A stretch of DNA of 64,000 nucleotides, taken from assembly GCF_037975245.1 (NCBI RefSeq), contig NC_092565.1, positions 11,714,499-11,778,498 on the forward strand, written 5' to 3'. Positions within the stretch are counted from its first letter, which is position 1; every line of letters begins with the position of its first letter. Of this stretch, positions 9,487 through 21,069 are shown piece after piece. The position numbers and the translations under genes are program-made. The notes beneath the pieces are model-generated. The model saw nothing but the letters and a program-made list of their open reading frames with translations, made no database searches and was not told the origin of the DNA. Source of the DNA: Apostichopus japonicus. Lineage: Eukaryota; Echinodermata; Holothuroidea; Aspidochirotida; Stichopodidae.

Positions 9487-11605
9487 AGAGAGAAAGGAAA
9501 AGGGAGAAGAGAGAAGGCTTCTCGCGTTGCTTGGTGGATGGCACGAGTGTCATGCGACCGGGCGGAGGGCAGAGTCGTAGGCCGAAGGCGACGGCAGGCC
9601 GGCCCGATCCACCCGCAGAGATGAGAGAGAAAGTAGAATGGAGAGATGAAGAATGAGAGAGGAAGGAGAAGAGAGAAGGCTTCTCGCGTTGCTTGGTGGC
9701 TGGCACGAGTGTCATGCGACGGGGCGGAGGGCAGAGCGGCAGGCCGAAGGCGACGGCAGGCCGGCCCGATTCACCCGCAGAGATCTGGATCTCGTTCGAG
9801 AATTCGAGATCTCGTGGGGGCAGTCGGGAGGGGCATTCGAGTCGATCCGAGACTCGTGAAGGCTTTTAATATCTGTCGTGGGTGTATAAATGTCATGGTT
9901 GGACTCTTGCTGGCCTTCTCGGTAGGGTCAGCCGTCGTTTCATCGCGACCATGTGTTGCAACTCGGCGCTCAGAACGGGGGTTTTCACCCACTCGCCCCG
10001 TGAGCAGAAGATTATTTCGTGCATATTATCTACAAACCCAGATATTGAGCTTTTTCATCCGCAGAACCCCCGGTGGAGAAGAGAGAAGAGAGAGAAGAGA
10101 GAGAGAGGAGAGATGAAAGGGAGAAGAGAGAAGGCTTCTCGCGTTGCTTGGTGGATGGCACGAGTGTCATGCGACCTGGCGGAGGGTAGAGCGGCAGGCC
10201 GAAGGCGACGGCAGGCCGGCCCGATTCACCCGCAGAGATCTGGATCTCGTTCGAGAATTCGAGATATCGTGGGCGGCAGTCGGGAGGGGCAGTCGATCAG
10301 AGAGAAAGGAGAAGGGAGAGATGAGAGATGAGAGAGAAAGGAGAGGGGAGAAGGGAGAAGAGAGAAGGCTTCTCGCGTTGTTCGGTGGATGGCACAAGTG
10401 TCATGAGAGAAAGGAGAAGGGAGAGATGAGAGATGAGAGAGAAAGGAGAAGGGAGAAGAGAGTAGGCTTCTCGCGTTGCTGGTGGATGGCACGAGTGTCA
10501 TGCGACCTGGCAGAGTGGCGGGTCGAAGGCGACGGCAGGCCGGCCCGATGCATCTGCAAGATCTGACCCTCGTTCGAGATTTTGAGATCTCTTTAGTGTA
10601 GCGGGTATTGGCTTAAGTGTGTGATCCAATGGTCAGAACGAGTGGGCAGAGTGAATCGGATTCTATATATGAGGGGGGTTGTAGAGTCGATCCAAGACTC
10701 GAGAAGGCTTTTAATATCTGTCGTGGGTGTATAAATGTCATGGTTGGACACTTGCGGGCCCTCTCGTAGGGTCGGCCGTCGTTTCTTCGCGACCATGTGT
10801 TGCAACTCGGCGCTCTCACGGGGTTCATCCACTCCCCCCGTGAGCAGAGGTGTCCCTCCGTGCACACGTATATATCAACGTTCAGATATGAAGCTTTCGC
10901 GGACGGGAGTCCACCCGAGACTGGAAAAGGCTCCTTGCCTGTGGTGCGTAAATATTTTTGCACGTCTAGACTCTTGCTGGCCTTCTCGGTAGGGTCAGCC
11001 GTCGTTTCATCGCGACCATGTGTTGCAACTCGGCGCTCAGAGCGGGGGTTTTCACCCACTCGCCCCGTGAGCAGAAGGTTCTTTCGTGCATATTATCTAC
11101 AAACCCAGATATTGAGCTTTTTCATCCGCAGAACCCCCGGTGGAGAAGAGAGAGAAGAGAGAGAGAGAAGAGGAGAGATGGAAGGGAGAAGAGAGAAGGC
11201 TTCTCGCGTTGCTTGGTGGATGGCACGAGTGTCATGCGACCTTGCGGAGGGTAGAGCGGCAGGCCGAAAGCGACGGCAGGCCGGCCCGATTCACCCGCAG
11301 AGATCTGGATCTCGTTCGAGAATTCGAGATCTCGTGGGGGACAGTCGGGAGGGGCAGTCGATCAGAGAGAAAGGAGAAGGGAGAGATGAGAGATGAGAGA
11401 GAAAGGAGAAGTGAGAAGGGAGAAGGCTTCTCGTGTTTTTTGTTGGTTGGCACAAGTGTCATGAGAGAAAGGAGAGATGATAGAGAAGAGAGAAGGCTTC
11501 TCGCGTTGCTTGGTGATTGGCACGAGTGTCATGCGACCGGGCGGAGGGCAGAGTCGCAGGCCGAAGGCCGAAGGCGACGGCAGGCCGGCCCGATTCACCC
11601 ACAGA
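9487..11605 (+). repeat. Spacer segment 3
   Basis: No gene is seen. Order: R; M; R; M (GGTGGCTGG type); promoter-less link. At ~9903 Q1 is missing and the link joins Q2 directly (GGTTGGACTCTTGCTGG). Then R; M; short M; M; promoter motif 10664; Q1 (C6); Q2; R; M; T6 short M; M. Confidence 0.8.
10664..10678 (+). promoter_or_regulatory. Candidate Pol I initiation motif, copy 6
   Basis: TATATATGAGGGGGG. The upstream sequence has GTAGCGGGTATTGG where the earlier copies have GTAGCCGGTATTGG. It is 1,623 bp before 18S copy 4. Confidence 0.5.
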
Positions 11606-12286
11606 GATCATCGGTCTCGTTCGAAGTTTCGAGATCTCGTGGGGGGTAGTCGGGAGGGGTAGTCGAGTCGATCCGATACTCGAGAAGGCCTTCAATATCT
11701 GTCGTATGTGTATAAATGTCATGGTTGGACTCGTGCAAGATATATCCGGGAGCAACCCCGACACTCCTCTGAAAATACGGGTTGCTCCCAGGTGAGAAGG
11801 TCGATTGTGTGGTCGATGGCACGAGTGTCATGCGACCGGGCGAGGGCCGAGTATTTAGCCGACGGTGACGGCAGGCCGCCCGATGGAGAAACGGTCAGAT
11901 ATCGAGCTTTCATCACGGGACCCGTTCGGGCTTGTTGCCGTTGCTGCGACCATGTGTTGCACTCGGCGCTCTGTACGGGCTTTTTCATCCAAGCAACGAA
12001 TGCACGCTCGAGGCGTGCGATTGCTCTCCTCTATAACAGTGGACGAGCCGTCGCCCTCCCGCGTCGCTTCGAACCGGTCCCGTGTCCAAGGCGGGACCAC
12101 TGCGACTCCTCTCGAAACGACCCAGTCGACTCGGGTAGAGATATACACCTCGAGAATCCCTTCGGGCGGTTCTTCGATCACTGTACCGTAATAGCACGGC
12201 ATCGAAGGTTGAGGATTGAGAGAGAAAGGGGAGTGCGAGAGCGACTCCAGGATGGCGAACGGGCCTAGCCCGGTTCCGTCGACCGT
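11606..12286 (+). other. 5' ETS-like block 4 (681 bp)
   Basis: Hairpin arms at 11748-11758 and 11779-11789. It has the GGCGAACGGGCC form of the 18S-proximal hairpin. Confidence 0.6.
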
Positions 12287-12463
12287 TACCTGGTTGATCC
12301 TGCCAGTAGTCATATGCTTGTCTCGAAGATTAAGCAATGCACGGCTAAGTACAATCCTGAACATACAAGAGAAACTGCAGATGGCTCATTAGATCAGTTA
12401 TGGTTTATTGGAGAAAGTCTTATACCATGGATAACTGTGGTAATTCTAGAGCTTATACTAATG
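12287..12463 (+). rRNA. 18S rRNA 5' fragment, copy 4 (truncated)
   Basis: A form at nucleotide 46, with the same cut point. It is 2,977 bp after copy 3. Confidence 0.92.
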
Positions 12464-12965
12464 AGAGAGAAAGGAAAAGGGAGAAGAGAGAAGGCTTCTC
12501 GCGTTGCTTGGTGGATGGCACGAGTGTCATGCGACCGGGCGGAGGGCAGAGTCGTAGGCCGAAGGCGACGGCAGGCCGGCCCGATCCACCCGCAGAGATG
12601 AGAGAGAAAGTAGAATGGAGAGATGAAGAATGAGAGAGGAAGGAGAAGAGAGAAGGCTTCTCGCGATGCTTGGTGGCTGGCACGAGTGTCATGCGACGGG
12701 GCGCAGGGCAGAGCGGCAGGCCGAAGGCGACGGCAGGCCGGCCCGATTCACCCGCAGAGATCTGGATCTCGTTCGAGAATTCGAGATCTCGTGGGGGCAG
12801 TCGGGAGGGGTATTCGAGTCGATCCGAGACTCGTGAAGGCTTTCAATATCTGTCGTGTGTGTATAAATGTCATGGTTGGACACTTGCGGGCCCTCTCGTA
12901 GGGTCGGCCGTCGTTTCTTCGCGACCATGTGTTGCAACTCGGCGCTCTCACGGGGTTCATCCACT

Positions 12966-12981
12966 CCCCCCCCCCCCCCCC
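12966..12981 (+). repeat. Poly-C tract, C16
   Basis: In Q1. The duplicate at 28047 is C14. Confidence 0.95.
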
Positions 12982-13645
12982 GTGAGCAGAGGTGTCCCTC
13001 CGTGCACACGTATATATCAACGTTCAGATATGAAGCTTTCGCGGACGGGAGTCCACCCGAGACTGGAAAAGGCTCCTTGCCTGTGGTGCGTAAATATTTT
13101 TGCACGTCTAGACTCTTGCTGGCCTTCTCGGTAGGGTCAGCCGTCGTTTCATCGCGACCATGTGTTGCAACTCGGCGCTCAGAGCGGGGGTTTTCACCCA
13201 CTCGCCCCGTGAGCAGAAGATTCTTTCGTGCATATTATCTACAAACCCAGATGTTGAGCTTTTTCATCCGCAGAACCCCCGGTGGAGAAGAGAGAGAAGA
13301 GAGAGAGAGAGAAGAGAAGAGAGGAGAGATGGAAGGGAGAAGAGAGAAGGCTTCTCGCGTTGTTCGGTGGATGGCAGAAGTGTCATGAGAGAAAGGAGAA
13401 GGGAGAGATGAGAGATGAGAGAGAAAGGAGAAGGGAGAAGAGAGTAGGCTTCTCGCGTTGCTGGTGGATGGCACGAGTATCATGCGACCTGGCAGAGTGG
13501 CGGGTCGAAGGCGACGGCAGGCCGGCCCGATGCATCTGCAAGATCTGACCCTCGTTCGAGATTTTGAGATCTCTTTAGTGTAGCGGGTATTGGCTTAAGT
13601 GTGTGATCCAATGGTCAGAACGAGTGGGCAGAGTGAATCGGATTC

Positions 13646-13660
13646 TATATATGAGGGGGG
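13646..13660 (+). promoter_or_regulatory. Candidate Pol I initiation motif, copy 7
   Basis: TATATATGAGGGGGG. Because the Q region behind it is deleted, it lies only 1,110 bp from 18S copy 5. Confidence 0.5.
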
Positions 13661-14092
13661 TTGTAGAGTCGATCCAAGACTCGAGAAGGCTTTTAATATC
13701 TGTCGTGGGTGTCATGCGACCTTGCGGAGGGTAGAGCGGCAGGCCGAAGGCGACGGCAGGCCGGCCCGATTCACCCGCAGAGATCTGGATCTCGTTCGAG
13801 AATTCGAGATCTCGTGGGGGACAGTCGGGAGGGGCAGTCGATCAGAGAGAAAGGAGAAGGGAGAGATTAGAGATGAGAGAGAAAGGAGAAGTGAGGAGGG
13901 AGAAGGCTTCTCGTGTTTTTTGTTGCTTGGCACAAGTGTCATGAGAGAAAGGAGAGATGATAGAGAAGGGAGAAGAGAGAAGGCTTCTCGCGTTGCTTGG
14001 TGATTGGCACGAGTGTCATGCGACCGGGCGGAGGGCAGAGTCGCAGGCCGAAGGCCGAAGGCGACGGCAGGCCGGCCCGATTCACCCACAGA

Positions 14093-14755
14093 GATCATCG
14101 GTCTCGTTCGAAGTTTCGAGATCTCGTGGGGGGTAGTCGATCCGATACTCGAGAAGGCCTTCAATATCTGTCGTATGTGTATAAATGTCATGGTTGGACT
14201 CGTGCAAGATATATCCGGGAGCAACCCCGACACTCCTCTGAAAATACGGGTTGCTCCCAGGTGAGAAGGTCGATTGTGTGGTCGATGGCACGAGTGTCAT
14301 GCGACCGGGCGAGGGCCGAGTATTTAGCCGACGGTGACGGCAGGCCGCCCGATGGAGAAACGGTCAGATATCGAGCTTTCATCACGGGACCCGTTCGGGC
14401 TTGTTGCCGTTGCTGCGACCATGTGTTGCACTCGGCGCTCTGTACGCGCTTTTTCATCCAAGCAACGAATGCACGCTCGAGGCGTGCGATTGCTCTCCTC
14501 TATAACAGTGGACGAGCCGTCGCCCTCCCGCGTCGCTTCGAACCGGTCCCGTGTCCAAGGCGGGACCACTGCGACTCCTCTCGAAACGACCCAGTCGACT
14601 CGGGTAGAGATATACACCTCGAGAATCCCTTCGGGCGGTTCTTCGATCACTGTACCGTAATAGCACGGCATCGAAGGTTGAGGATTGAGAGAGAAAGGGG
14701 AGTGCGAGAGCGACTCCAGGATGGCGAACGGGCCTAGCCCGGTTCCGTCGACCGT
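14093..14755 (+). other. 5' ETS-like block 5 (663 bp)
   Basis: Hairpin arms at 14217-14227 and 14248-14258. An 18-bp deletion between two TAGTCG direct repeats (~14136) shortens the left end. It carries GTACGCGCTT instead of GTACGGGCTT. Confidence 0.6.
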
Positions 14756-14932
14756 TACCTGGTTGATCCTGCCAGTAGTCATATGCTTGTCTCGAAGATT
14801 AAGCAATGCACGGCTAAGTACAATCCTGAACATACAAGAGAAACTGCAGATGGCTCATTAGATCAGTTATGGTTTATTGGAGAAAGTCTTATACCATGGA
14901 TAACTGTGGTAATTCTAGAGCTTATACTAATG
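14756..14932 (+). rRNA. 18S rRNA 5' fragment, copy 5 (truncated)
   Basis: A form at nucleotide 46. It is followed by a TGTTCGGTGG short M rather than the usual M. Confidence 0.92.
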
Positions 14933-16217
14933 AGAGAGAAAGGAAAAGGGAGAAGAGAGAAGGCTTCTCGCGTTGTTCGGTGGATGGCACAAGTGTCATG
15001 AGAGAAAGGAGAAAGGAGAAGGGAGAGATGAGAGATGAGAGAGAAAGGAGAAGGGAGAAGAGAGTAGGCTTCTCGCGTTGCTTGGTGGATGGCACGAGTG
15101 TCATGCGACCTGGCAGAGTGGCGGGTCGAAGGCGACGGCAGGCCGGCCCGATGCATCTGCAAGATCTGACCCTCGTTCGAGATTTTGAGATCTCTTTAGT
15201 GTAGCGGGTATTGGCTTAAGTGTGTGATCCAATGGTCAGAACGAGTGGGCAGAGTGAATCGGATTCTATATATGAGGGGGGTTGTAGAGTCGATCCAAGA
15301 CTCGAGAAGGCTTTTAATATCTGTCGTGGGTGTATAAATGTCATGGTTGGACACTTGCGGGCCCTCTCGTAGGGTCGGCCGTCGTTTCTTCGCGACCATG
15401 TGTTGCAACTCGGCGCTCTCACGGGGTTCATCCACTCCCCCCGTGAGCAGAGGTGTCCCTCCGTGCTGATGTATATATCAACGTTCAGATATGAAGCTTT
15501 CGCGGACGGGAGTCCACCCGAGACTCGAAAAGGCTCCTTGCCTGTGGTGCGTAAATATATTTGCACGTCTAGACTCTTGCTGGCCTTCTCGGTAGGGTCA
15601 GCCGTCGTTTCATCGCGACCATGTGTTGCAACTCGGTGCTCAGAACGGGGGTTTTCACCCACTCGCCCCGTGAGCAGAAGATTCTTTCGTGCATATTATC
15701 TACAAACCCAGATATTGAGCTTTTTCACCCGCAGAACCCCCGGTGGAGAAGAGAGAAGAGAGGGAAGAGAGAGAGAGGAGAGATGAAAGGGAGAAGAGAG
15801 AAGGCTTCTCGCGTTGCTTGGTGGATGGCACGAGTGTCATGCGACCTGGCGGAGGGTAGAGCGGCAGGCCGAAGGCGACGGCAGGCCGGCCCGATTCACC
15901 CGCAGAGATCTGGATCTCGTTCGAGAATTCGAGATCTCGTGGGGGACAGTCGGGAGGGGCAGTCGATCAGAGAGAAAGGAGAAGGGGGAGATGAGAGATG
16001 AGAGAGAAAGGAGAAGTGAGAAGGGAGAAGGCTTCTCGTGTTTTTTGTTGGTTGGCACAAGTGTCATGAGAGAAAGGAGAGATGATAGCGAAGGGAGAAG
16101 AGAGAAGGCTTCTCGCGTTGCTTGGTGATTGGCACGAGTGTCATGCGACCGTGCGGAGGGCAGAGTCGCAGGCCGAAGGCCGAAGGCGACGGCAGGCCGG
16201 CCCGATTCACCCACAGA
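14933..16217 (+). repeat. Spacer segment 5 (1.3 kb)
   Basis: No gene is seen. Among the shortest spacers. Order: R; short M; R; M; promoter motif 15267; link; Q1 (C6); Q2; R; M; T6 short M; M. The two M modules and promoter-less Q that usually follow an 18S fragment are absent. Confidence 0.8.
15267..15281 (+). promoter_or_regulatory. Candidate Pol I initiation motif, copy 8
   Basis: TATATATGAGGGGGG, 1,613 bp before 18S copy 6. Confidence 0.5.
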
Positions 16218-16879
16218 GATCATCGGTCTCGTTCGAAGTTTCGAGATCTCGTGGGGGGTAGTCGGGAGGGGTAGTCGAGTCGATCCGATACTCGAGAAGG
16301 CCTTCAATATCTGTCGTATGTGTATAAATGTCATGGTTGGACTCGTGCAAGATATATCCGGGAGCAACCCCGACACTCCTCTGAAAATACGGGTTGCTCC
16401 CAGGTGAGAAGGTCGATTGTGTGGTCGATGGCACGAGTGTCATGTATTTAGCCGACGGTGACGGCAGGCCGCCCGATGGAGAAACGGTCAGATATCGAGC
16501 TTTCATCACGGGACCCGTTCGGGCTTGTTGCCGTTGCTGCGACCATGTGTTGCACTCGGCGCTCTGTACGGGCTTTTTCATCCAAGCAACGAATGCACGC
16601 TCGAGGCGTGCGATTGCTCTCCTCTATAATAGTGGACGAGCCGTCGCCCTCCCGCGTCGCTTCGAACCGGTCCCGTGTCCAAGGCGGGACCACTGCGACT
16701 CCTCTCGAAACGACCCAGTCGACTCTGGTAGAGATATACACCTCGAGAATCCCTTCGGGCGGTTCTTCGATCACTGTACCGTAATAGCACGGCATCGAAG
16801 GTTGAGGATTGAGAGAGAAAGGGGAGTGCGAGAGCGACTCCAGGATGGCGACAGGGCCTAGCCCGGTTCCGTCGACCGT
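16218..16879 (+). other. 5' ETS-like block 6 (662 bp)
   Basis: Hairpin arms at 16360-16370 and 16391-16401. A 19-bp deletion at ~16444 turns GTGTCATGCGACC..GAGTATTTAG into GTGTCATGTATTTAG. It combines the CTATAATAG/GACTCTGG variants of block 1 with the GGCGACAGGGCC hairpin form of block 3. Confidence 0.6.
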
Positions 16880-17056
16880 TACCTGGTTGATCCTGCCAGT
16901 AGTCATATGCTTGTCTCGAAGATTTAGCAATGCACGGCTAAGTACAATCCTGAACATACAAGAGAAACTGCAGATGGCTCATTAGATCAGTTATGGTTTA
17001 TTGGAGAAAGTCTTATACCATGGATAACTGTGGTAATTCTAGAGCTTATACTAATG
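16880..17056 (+). rRNA. 18S rRNA 5' fragment, copy 6 (truncated)
   Basis: T form at nucleotide 46, followed by GAGAGAGGAAGG as in copies 1 and 2. Confidence 0.92.
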
Positions 17057-18455
17057 AGAGAGGAAGGAAAAGGGAGAAGAGAGAAGGCTTCTCGCGTTGC
17101 TTGGTGGATGGCACGAGTGTCATGCGACCGGGCGGAGGGCAGAGTCGTAGGCCGAAGGCGACGGCAGGCCGGCCCGATCCACCCGCAGAGATGAGAGAGA
17201 AAGTAGAATGGAGAGATGAAGAATGAGAGAGGAAGGAGAAGAGAGAAGGCTTCTCGCGTTGCTTGGTGGCTGGCACGAGTGTCATGCGACCGGGCGGAGG
17301 GCAGAGCGGCAGGCCGAAGGCGACGGCAGGCCGGGCCGATTCACCCGCAGAGATCTGGATCTCGTTCGAGAATTCGAGATCTCGTGGGGGGCAGTCGGGA
17401 GGGGCATTCGAGTCGATCCGAGACTCGTGAAGGCTTTCAATATCTGTCGTGTGTGTATAAATGTCATGGTTGGACACTTGCGGGCCCTCTCGTAGGGTCG
17501 GCCGTCGTTTCTTCGCGACCATGTGTTGCAACTCGGCGCTCTCACGGGGTTCATCCACTCCCCCCGTGAGCAGAGGTGTCCCTCCGTGCTGACGTATATA
17601 TCAACGTTCAGATATGAAGCTTTCGCGGACGGGAGTCCACCCGAGACTCGAAAAGGCTCCTTGCCTGTGGTGCGTAAATATTTTTGCACGTCTAGACTCT
17701 TGCTGGCCTTCTCGGTAGGGTCAGCCGTCGTTTCATCGCGACCATGTGTTGCAACTCGGCGCTCAGAACGGGGGTTTTCACCCACTCGCCCCGTGAGCAG
17801 AAGATTCTTTCGTGCATATTATCTACAAACCCAGATATTGAGCTTTTTCACCCGCAGAACCCCCGGTGGAGAAGAGAGAAGAGAGAGAAGAGAGAGAGAG
17901 GAGAGATGAAAGGGAGAAGAGAGAAGGCTTCTCGCGTTGCTTGGTGGATGGCACGAGTGTCATGCGACCTGGCGGAGGGTAGAGCGGCAGGCCGAAGGCG
18001 ACGGCAGGCCGGCCCGATTCACCCGCAGAGATCTGGATCTCGTTCGAGAATTCGAGATCTCGTGGGGGGCAGTCGGGAGGGGCAGTCGATCAGAGAGAAA
18101 GGAGAAGGGAGAGATGAGAGATGAGAGATGAGAGAGAAAGGAGAGGAGAGAAGGGAGAAGAGAGAAGGCTTCTCGCGTTGTTCGGTGGATGGCACAAGTG
18201 TCATGAGAGAAAGGAGAAGGGAGAGGAGAGAGAAAGGAGAAGGGAGATGAGAGTAGGCTTCTCGTGTTGCTTGGTGGATGGCACGAGTGTCATGCGACCT
18301 GGCAGAGTGGCGGGTCGAAGGCGACGGCAGGCCGGCCCGATGCATCTGCAAGATCTGACCCTCGTTCGAGATTTTGAGATCTCTTTAGTGTAGCCGGTAT
18401 TGGCTTAAGTGTGTGATCCAATGGTCAGAACGAGTGGGCAGAGTGAATCGGATTC

Positions 18456-18470
18456 TATATATGAGGGGGG
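18456..18470 (+). promoter_or_regulatory. Candidate Pol I initiation motif, copy 9
   Basis: TATATATGAGGGGGG, the first of three before 18S copy 7. Confidence 0.5.
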
Positions 18471-19527
18471 TTGTAGAGTCGATCCAAGACTCGAGAAGGC
18501 TTTTAATATCTGTCGTGTGTGTATAAATGTCATGGTTGGACACTTGCGGGCCCTCTCGTAGGGTCGGCCGTCGTTTCTTCGCGACCATGTGTTGTAACTC
18601 GGCGCTCTCACGGGGTTCATCCACTCCCCCCGTGAGCAGAGGTGTCCCTCCGTGCTGACGTATATATCAACGTTCAGATATGAAGCTTTCGCGGACGGGA
18701 GTCCACCCGAGACTCGAAAAGGCTCCTTGCCTGTGGTGCGTAAATATTTTTGCACGTCTAGACTCTTGCTGGCCTTCTCGGTAGGGTCAGCCGTCGTTTC
18801 ATCGCGACCATGTGTTGCAACTCGGCGCTCAGAACGGGGATTTTCACCCACTCGCCCCGTGAGCAGAAGATTCTTTCGTGCATATTATCTACAAACCCAG
18901 ATATTGAGCTTTTTCACCCGCAGAACCCCCGGTGGAGAAGAGAGAAGAGAGAGAAGAGAGAGAGAGGAGAGATGAAAGGGAGAAGAGAGAAGGCTTCTCG
19001 CGTTGCTTGGTGGATGGCACGAGTGTCATGCGACCTGGCGGAGGGTAGAGCGGCAGGCCGAAGGCGACGGCAGGCCGGCCCGATTCACCCGCAGAGATTT
19101 GGATCTCGTTCGAGAATTCGAGATCTCGTGGGGGGCAGTCGGGAGGGGCAGTCGATCAGAGAGAAAGGAGAAGGGAGAGATGAGAGATGAGAGAGAAAGG
19201 AGAGGCGAGAAGGGAGAAGAGAGAAGGCTTCTCGCGTTGTTCGGTGGATGGCACAAGTGTCATGAGAGAAAGGAGAAGGGAGAGATGAGAGATGAGAGAG
19301 AAAGGAGAAGGGAGAAGAGAGTAGGCTTCTCGCGTTGCTTGGTGGATGGCACGAGTGTCATGCGACCTGGCAGAGTGGCGGGTCGAAGGCGACGGCAGGC
19401 AGGCCGGCCCGCTGCATCCGCAAGATCTGACTCTCGTTCGAGATTTTGAGATCTCTTTAGTATAGCGGGTATTGGCTTAAGTGTGTGATCCAATGGTCAG
19501 AACGAGTGGGCAGAGTGAATCGGATTC

Positions 19528-19542
19528 TATATATGAGGGGGG
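19528..19542 (+). promoter_or_regulatory. Candidate Pol I initiation motif, copy 10
   Basis: TATATATGAGGGGGG. The preceding M has a 4-bp duplication (GGCAGGCAGGCC) and CGCTGCATCCGC in place of CGATGCATCTGC; the stretch before the motif reads TTTAGTATAGCGGG. Confidence 0.5.
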
Positions 19543-19697
19543 TTGTAGAGTCGATCCAAGACTCGAGAAGGCTTTTAATATCTGTCGTGAGTGTATAAAT
19601 GTCATGGTTGGACACTTGCGGGCCCTCTCTTAGGGTCGGCCGTCGTTTCTTCGCGACCATGTGTTGCAACTCGGCGCTCTCACGGGGTTCATCCACT

Positions 19698-19712
19698 CCC
19701 CCCCCCCCCCCC
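19698..19712 (+). repeat. Poly-C tract, C15
   Basis: In Q1. Confidence 0.95.
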
Positions 19713-20167
19713 GTGAGCAGAGGTGTCCCTCCGTGCACACGTATATATCAACGTTCAGATATGAAGCTTTCGCGGACGGGAGTCCACCCGAGACTCGACA
19801 AGGCTCCTTGCCTGTGGTGCGTAAATATTTTTGCACGTCTAGACTCTTGCTGGCCTTCTCGGTAGGGTCAGCCGTCGTTTCATCGCGACCATGTGTTGCA
19901 ACTCGGCGCTCAGAACGGGGGTTTTCACCCACTCGCCCCGTGAGCAGAAGATTCTTTCGTGCATATTATCTACAAACCCAGATATTGAGCTTTTTCATCC
20001 GCAGAACCCCGGTGGAGAAGAGAGAAGAGAGAGAAGAGAGAGAGAGGAGATATGAAAGGGAGAAGAGAGAAGGCTTCTCGCGTTGCTTGGTGGATGGCAC
20101 GAGTGTCATGCGACCGGGCGGAGGGCAGAGCGGCAGGCCGAAGGCGACGGCAGGCCGGCCCGATTCA

Positions 20168-20216
20168 CCCGAATTTTCGAGAATTCGAGATCTCGAGAAT
20201 TCGAGATCTCGTGGGG
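20168..20216 (+). repeat. Local tandem copy of the EcoRI/BglII palindrome
   Basis: In this M, GAGATCTGGATCTCGTTCGAG is replaced by GAATTTTCGAGAATTC, and CGAGAATTCGAGATCT then occurs twice in a row. Nested palindromes GAATTC, AGATCT and CGAGATCTCG result. Confidence 0.8.
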
Positions 20217-20599
20217 GGCAGTCGGGAGGGGCAGTCGATCAGAGAGAAAGGAGAAGGGAGAGATGAGAGATGAGAGAGAAAGGAGAGGGGAGAAGAGAGA
20301 AGGCTTCTCGCGTTGTTCGGTGGATGGCACAAGTGTCATGAGAGAAAGGAGAAGGAAGAGATGAGAGATGAGAGAGAAAGGAGAAGGGAGAAGAGAGTAG
20401 GCTTCTCGCGTTGCTTGGTGGATGGCACGAGTGTCATGCGATCTGGCAGAGTGGCGGGTCGAAGGCGACGGCAGGCCGGCCCGATGCATCTGCAAGATCT
20501 GACCCTCGTTCGAGATTTTGAGATCTCTTTAGTGTAGCGGGTATTGGCTTAAGTGTGTGATCCAATGGTCAGAACGAGTGGGCAGAGTGAATCGGATTC

Positions 20600-20614
20600 T
20601 ATATATGAGGGGGG
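20600..20614 (+). promoter_or_regulatory. Candidate Pol I initiation motif, copy 11
   Basis: TATATATGAGGGGGG. Its +1 side is interrupted by the 20618-20676 insertion, so the normal TTGTAGAGTCGATCC is lost. Confidence 0.45.
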
Positions 20615-20617
20615 TTG

Positions 20618-20676
20618 TCGATCCAAGGTCGATATATTGAGGTCGATATTGATGTCGATATATTGAGGGGAGTCGA
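20618..20676 (+). repeat. Unique short repeat insertion
   Basis: GTCGATATATTGAGG occurs twice, with a partial GTCGATATTGAT between the two, ending at the normal GAGTCGATCCAAG. It is not found elsewhere in the window. Likely local slippage expansion around GTCGAT. Confidence 0.8.
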
Positions 20677-20819
20677 TCCAAGACTCGAGAAGGCTTTTAA
20701 TATCTATCGTGTGTGTATAAATTTCATGATTCGACACTTGCGGGCCCTCTCGTAGGGTCGGCCGTCGTTTCTTCGCGACCATGTGTTGCAACTCGGCGCT
20801 CTCACGGGGTTCATCCACT

Positions 20820-20834
20820 CCCCCCCCCCCCCCC
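20820..20834 (+). repeat. Poly-C tract, C15
   Basis: In the Q1 following the 20618 insertion. Confidence 0.95.
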
Positions 20835-21069
20835 GTGAGCAGAGATGTCCCTCCGTGCACACGTATATATCAACGTTCAGATATGAAGCTTTCGCGGACG
20901 GGAGTCCACCCGAGACTGGAAAAGGCTCCTTGCCTGTGGTGCGTAAATATTTTTGCACGTCTAGACTCTTGCTGGCCTTCTCGGTAGGGTCAGCCGTCGT
21001 TTCATCGCGACCATGTGTTGCAACTCGGCGCTCAGAACGGGGGTTTTCACCCACTCGACCCGTGAGCAG

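Larger units (their letters stand above)
7676..13712 (+). repeat. Segmental duplication A, left copy (~6 kb)
   Basis: Matches ~22738-28785 at an offset of 15,062-15,083 bp. The offset steps are explained by poly-C length, a 13-bp ETS insertion in the right copy and purine-tract indels. The left edge is the abrupt GTGCTGATTCTATATATG junction. At the right edge the left copy jumps from the link module into M. Confidence 0.75.
12464..14092 (+). repeat. Spacer segment 4
   Basis: No gene is seen. Order: R; M; R; M (GGTGGCTGG type); link; Q1 (C16); Q2; R; short M; M; promoter motif 13646; link. Then at 13713 the whole Q region is deleted and the link runs into the middle of an M (GTGGGTGTCATGCGACC). 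R, a T6 short M and M follow. Confidence 0.8.
17744..20600 (+). repeat. Tandem ~1.07-kb spacer units
   Basis: Q2-R-M-short M-M-promoter-Q1 recurs at an offset of 1,066 bp (17744 to 18810). A further unit follows. Poly-C length is C6 in the first two units and C15 in later ones. Confidence 0.75.
17057..21069 (+). repeat. Spacer segment 6 (4.0 kb, three promoter motifs)
   Basis: No gene is seen. A leading M-M-link-Q stretch is followed by units with motifs 18456, 19528 and 20600, each 1,072 bp apart. Local oddities are a tandem GAATTCGAGATCTCGA stretch at ~20170-20216, a unique AT-richer insertion at 20618-20676, and an end where Q2 breaks straight into the ETS (GTGAGCAGCAACGAATGC) at 21069/21070. 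Confidence 0.8.
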
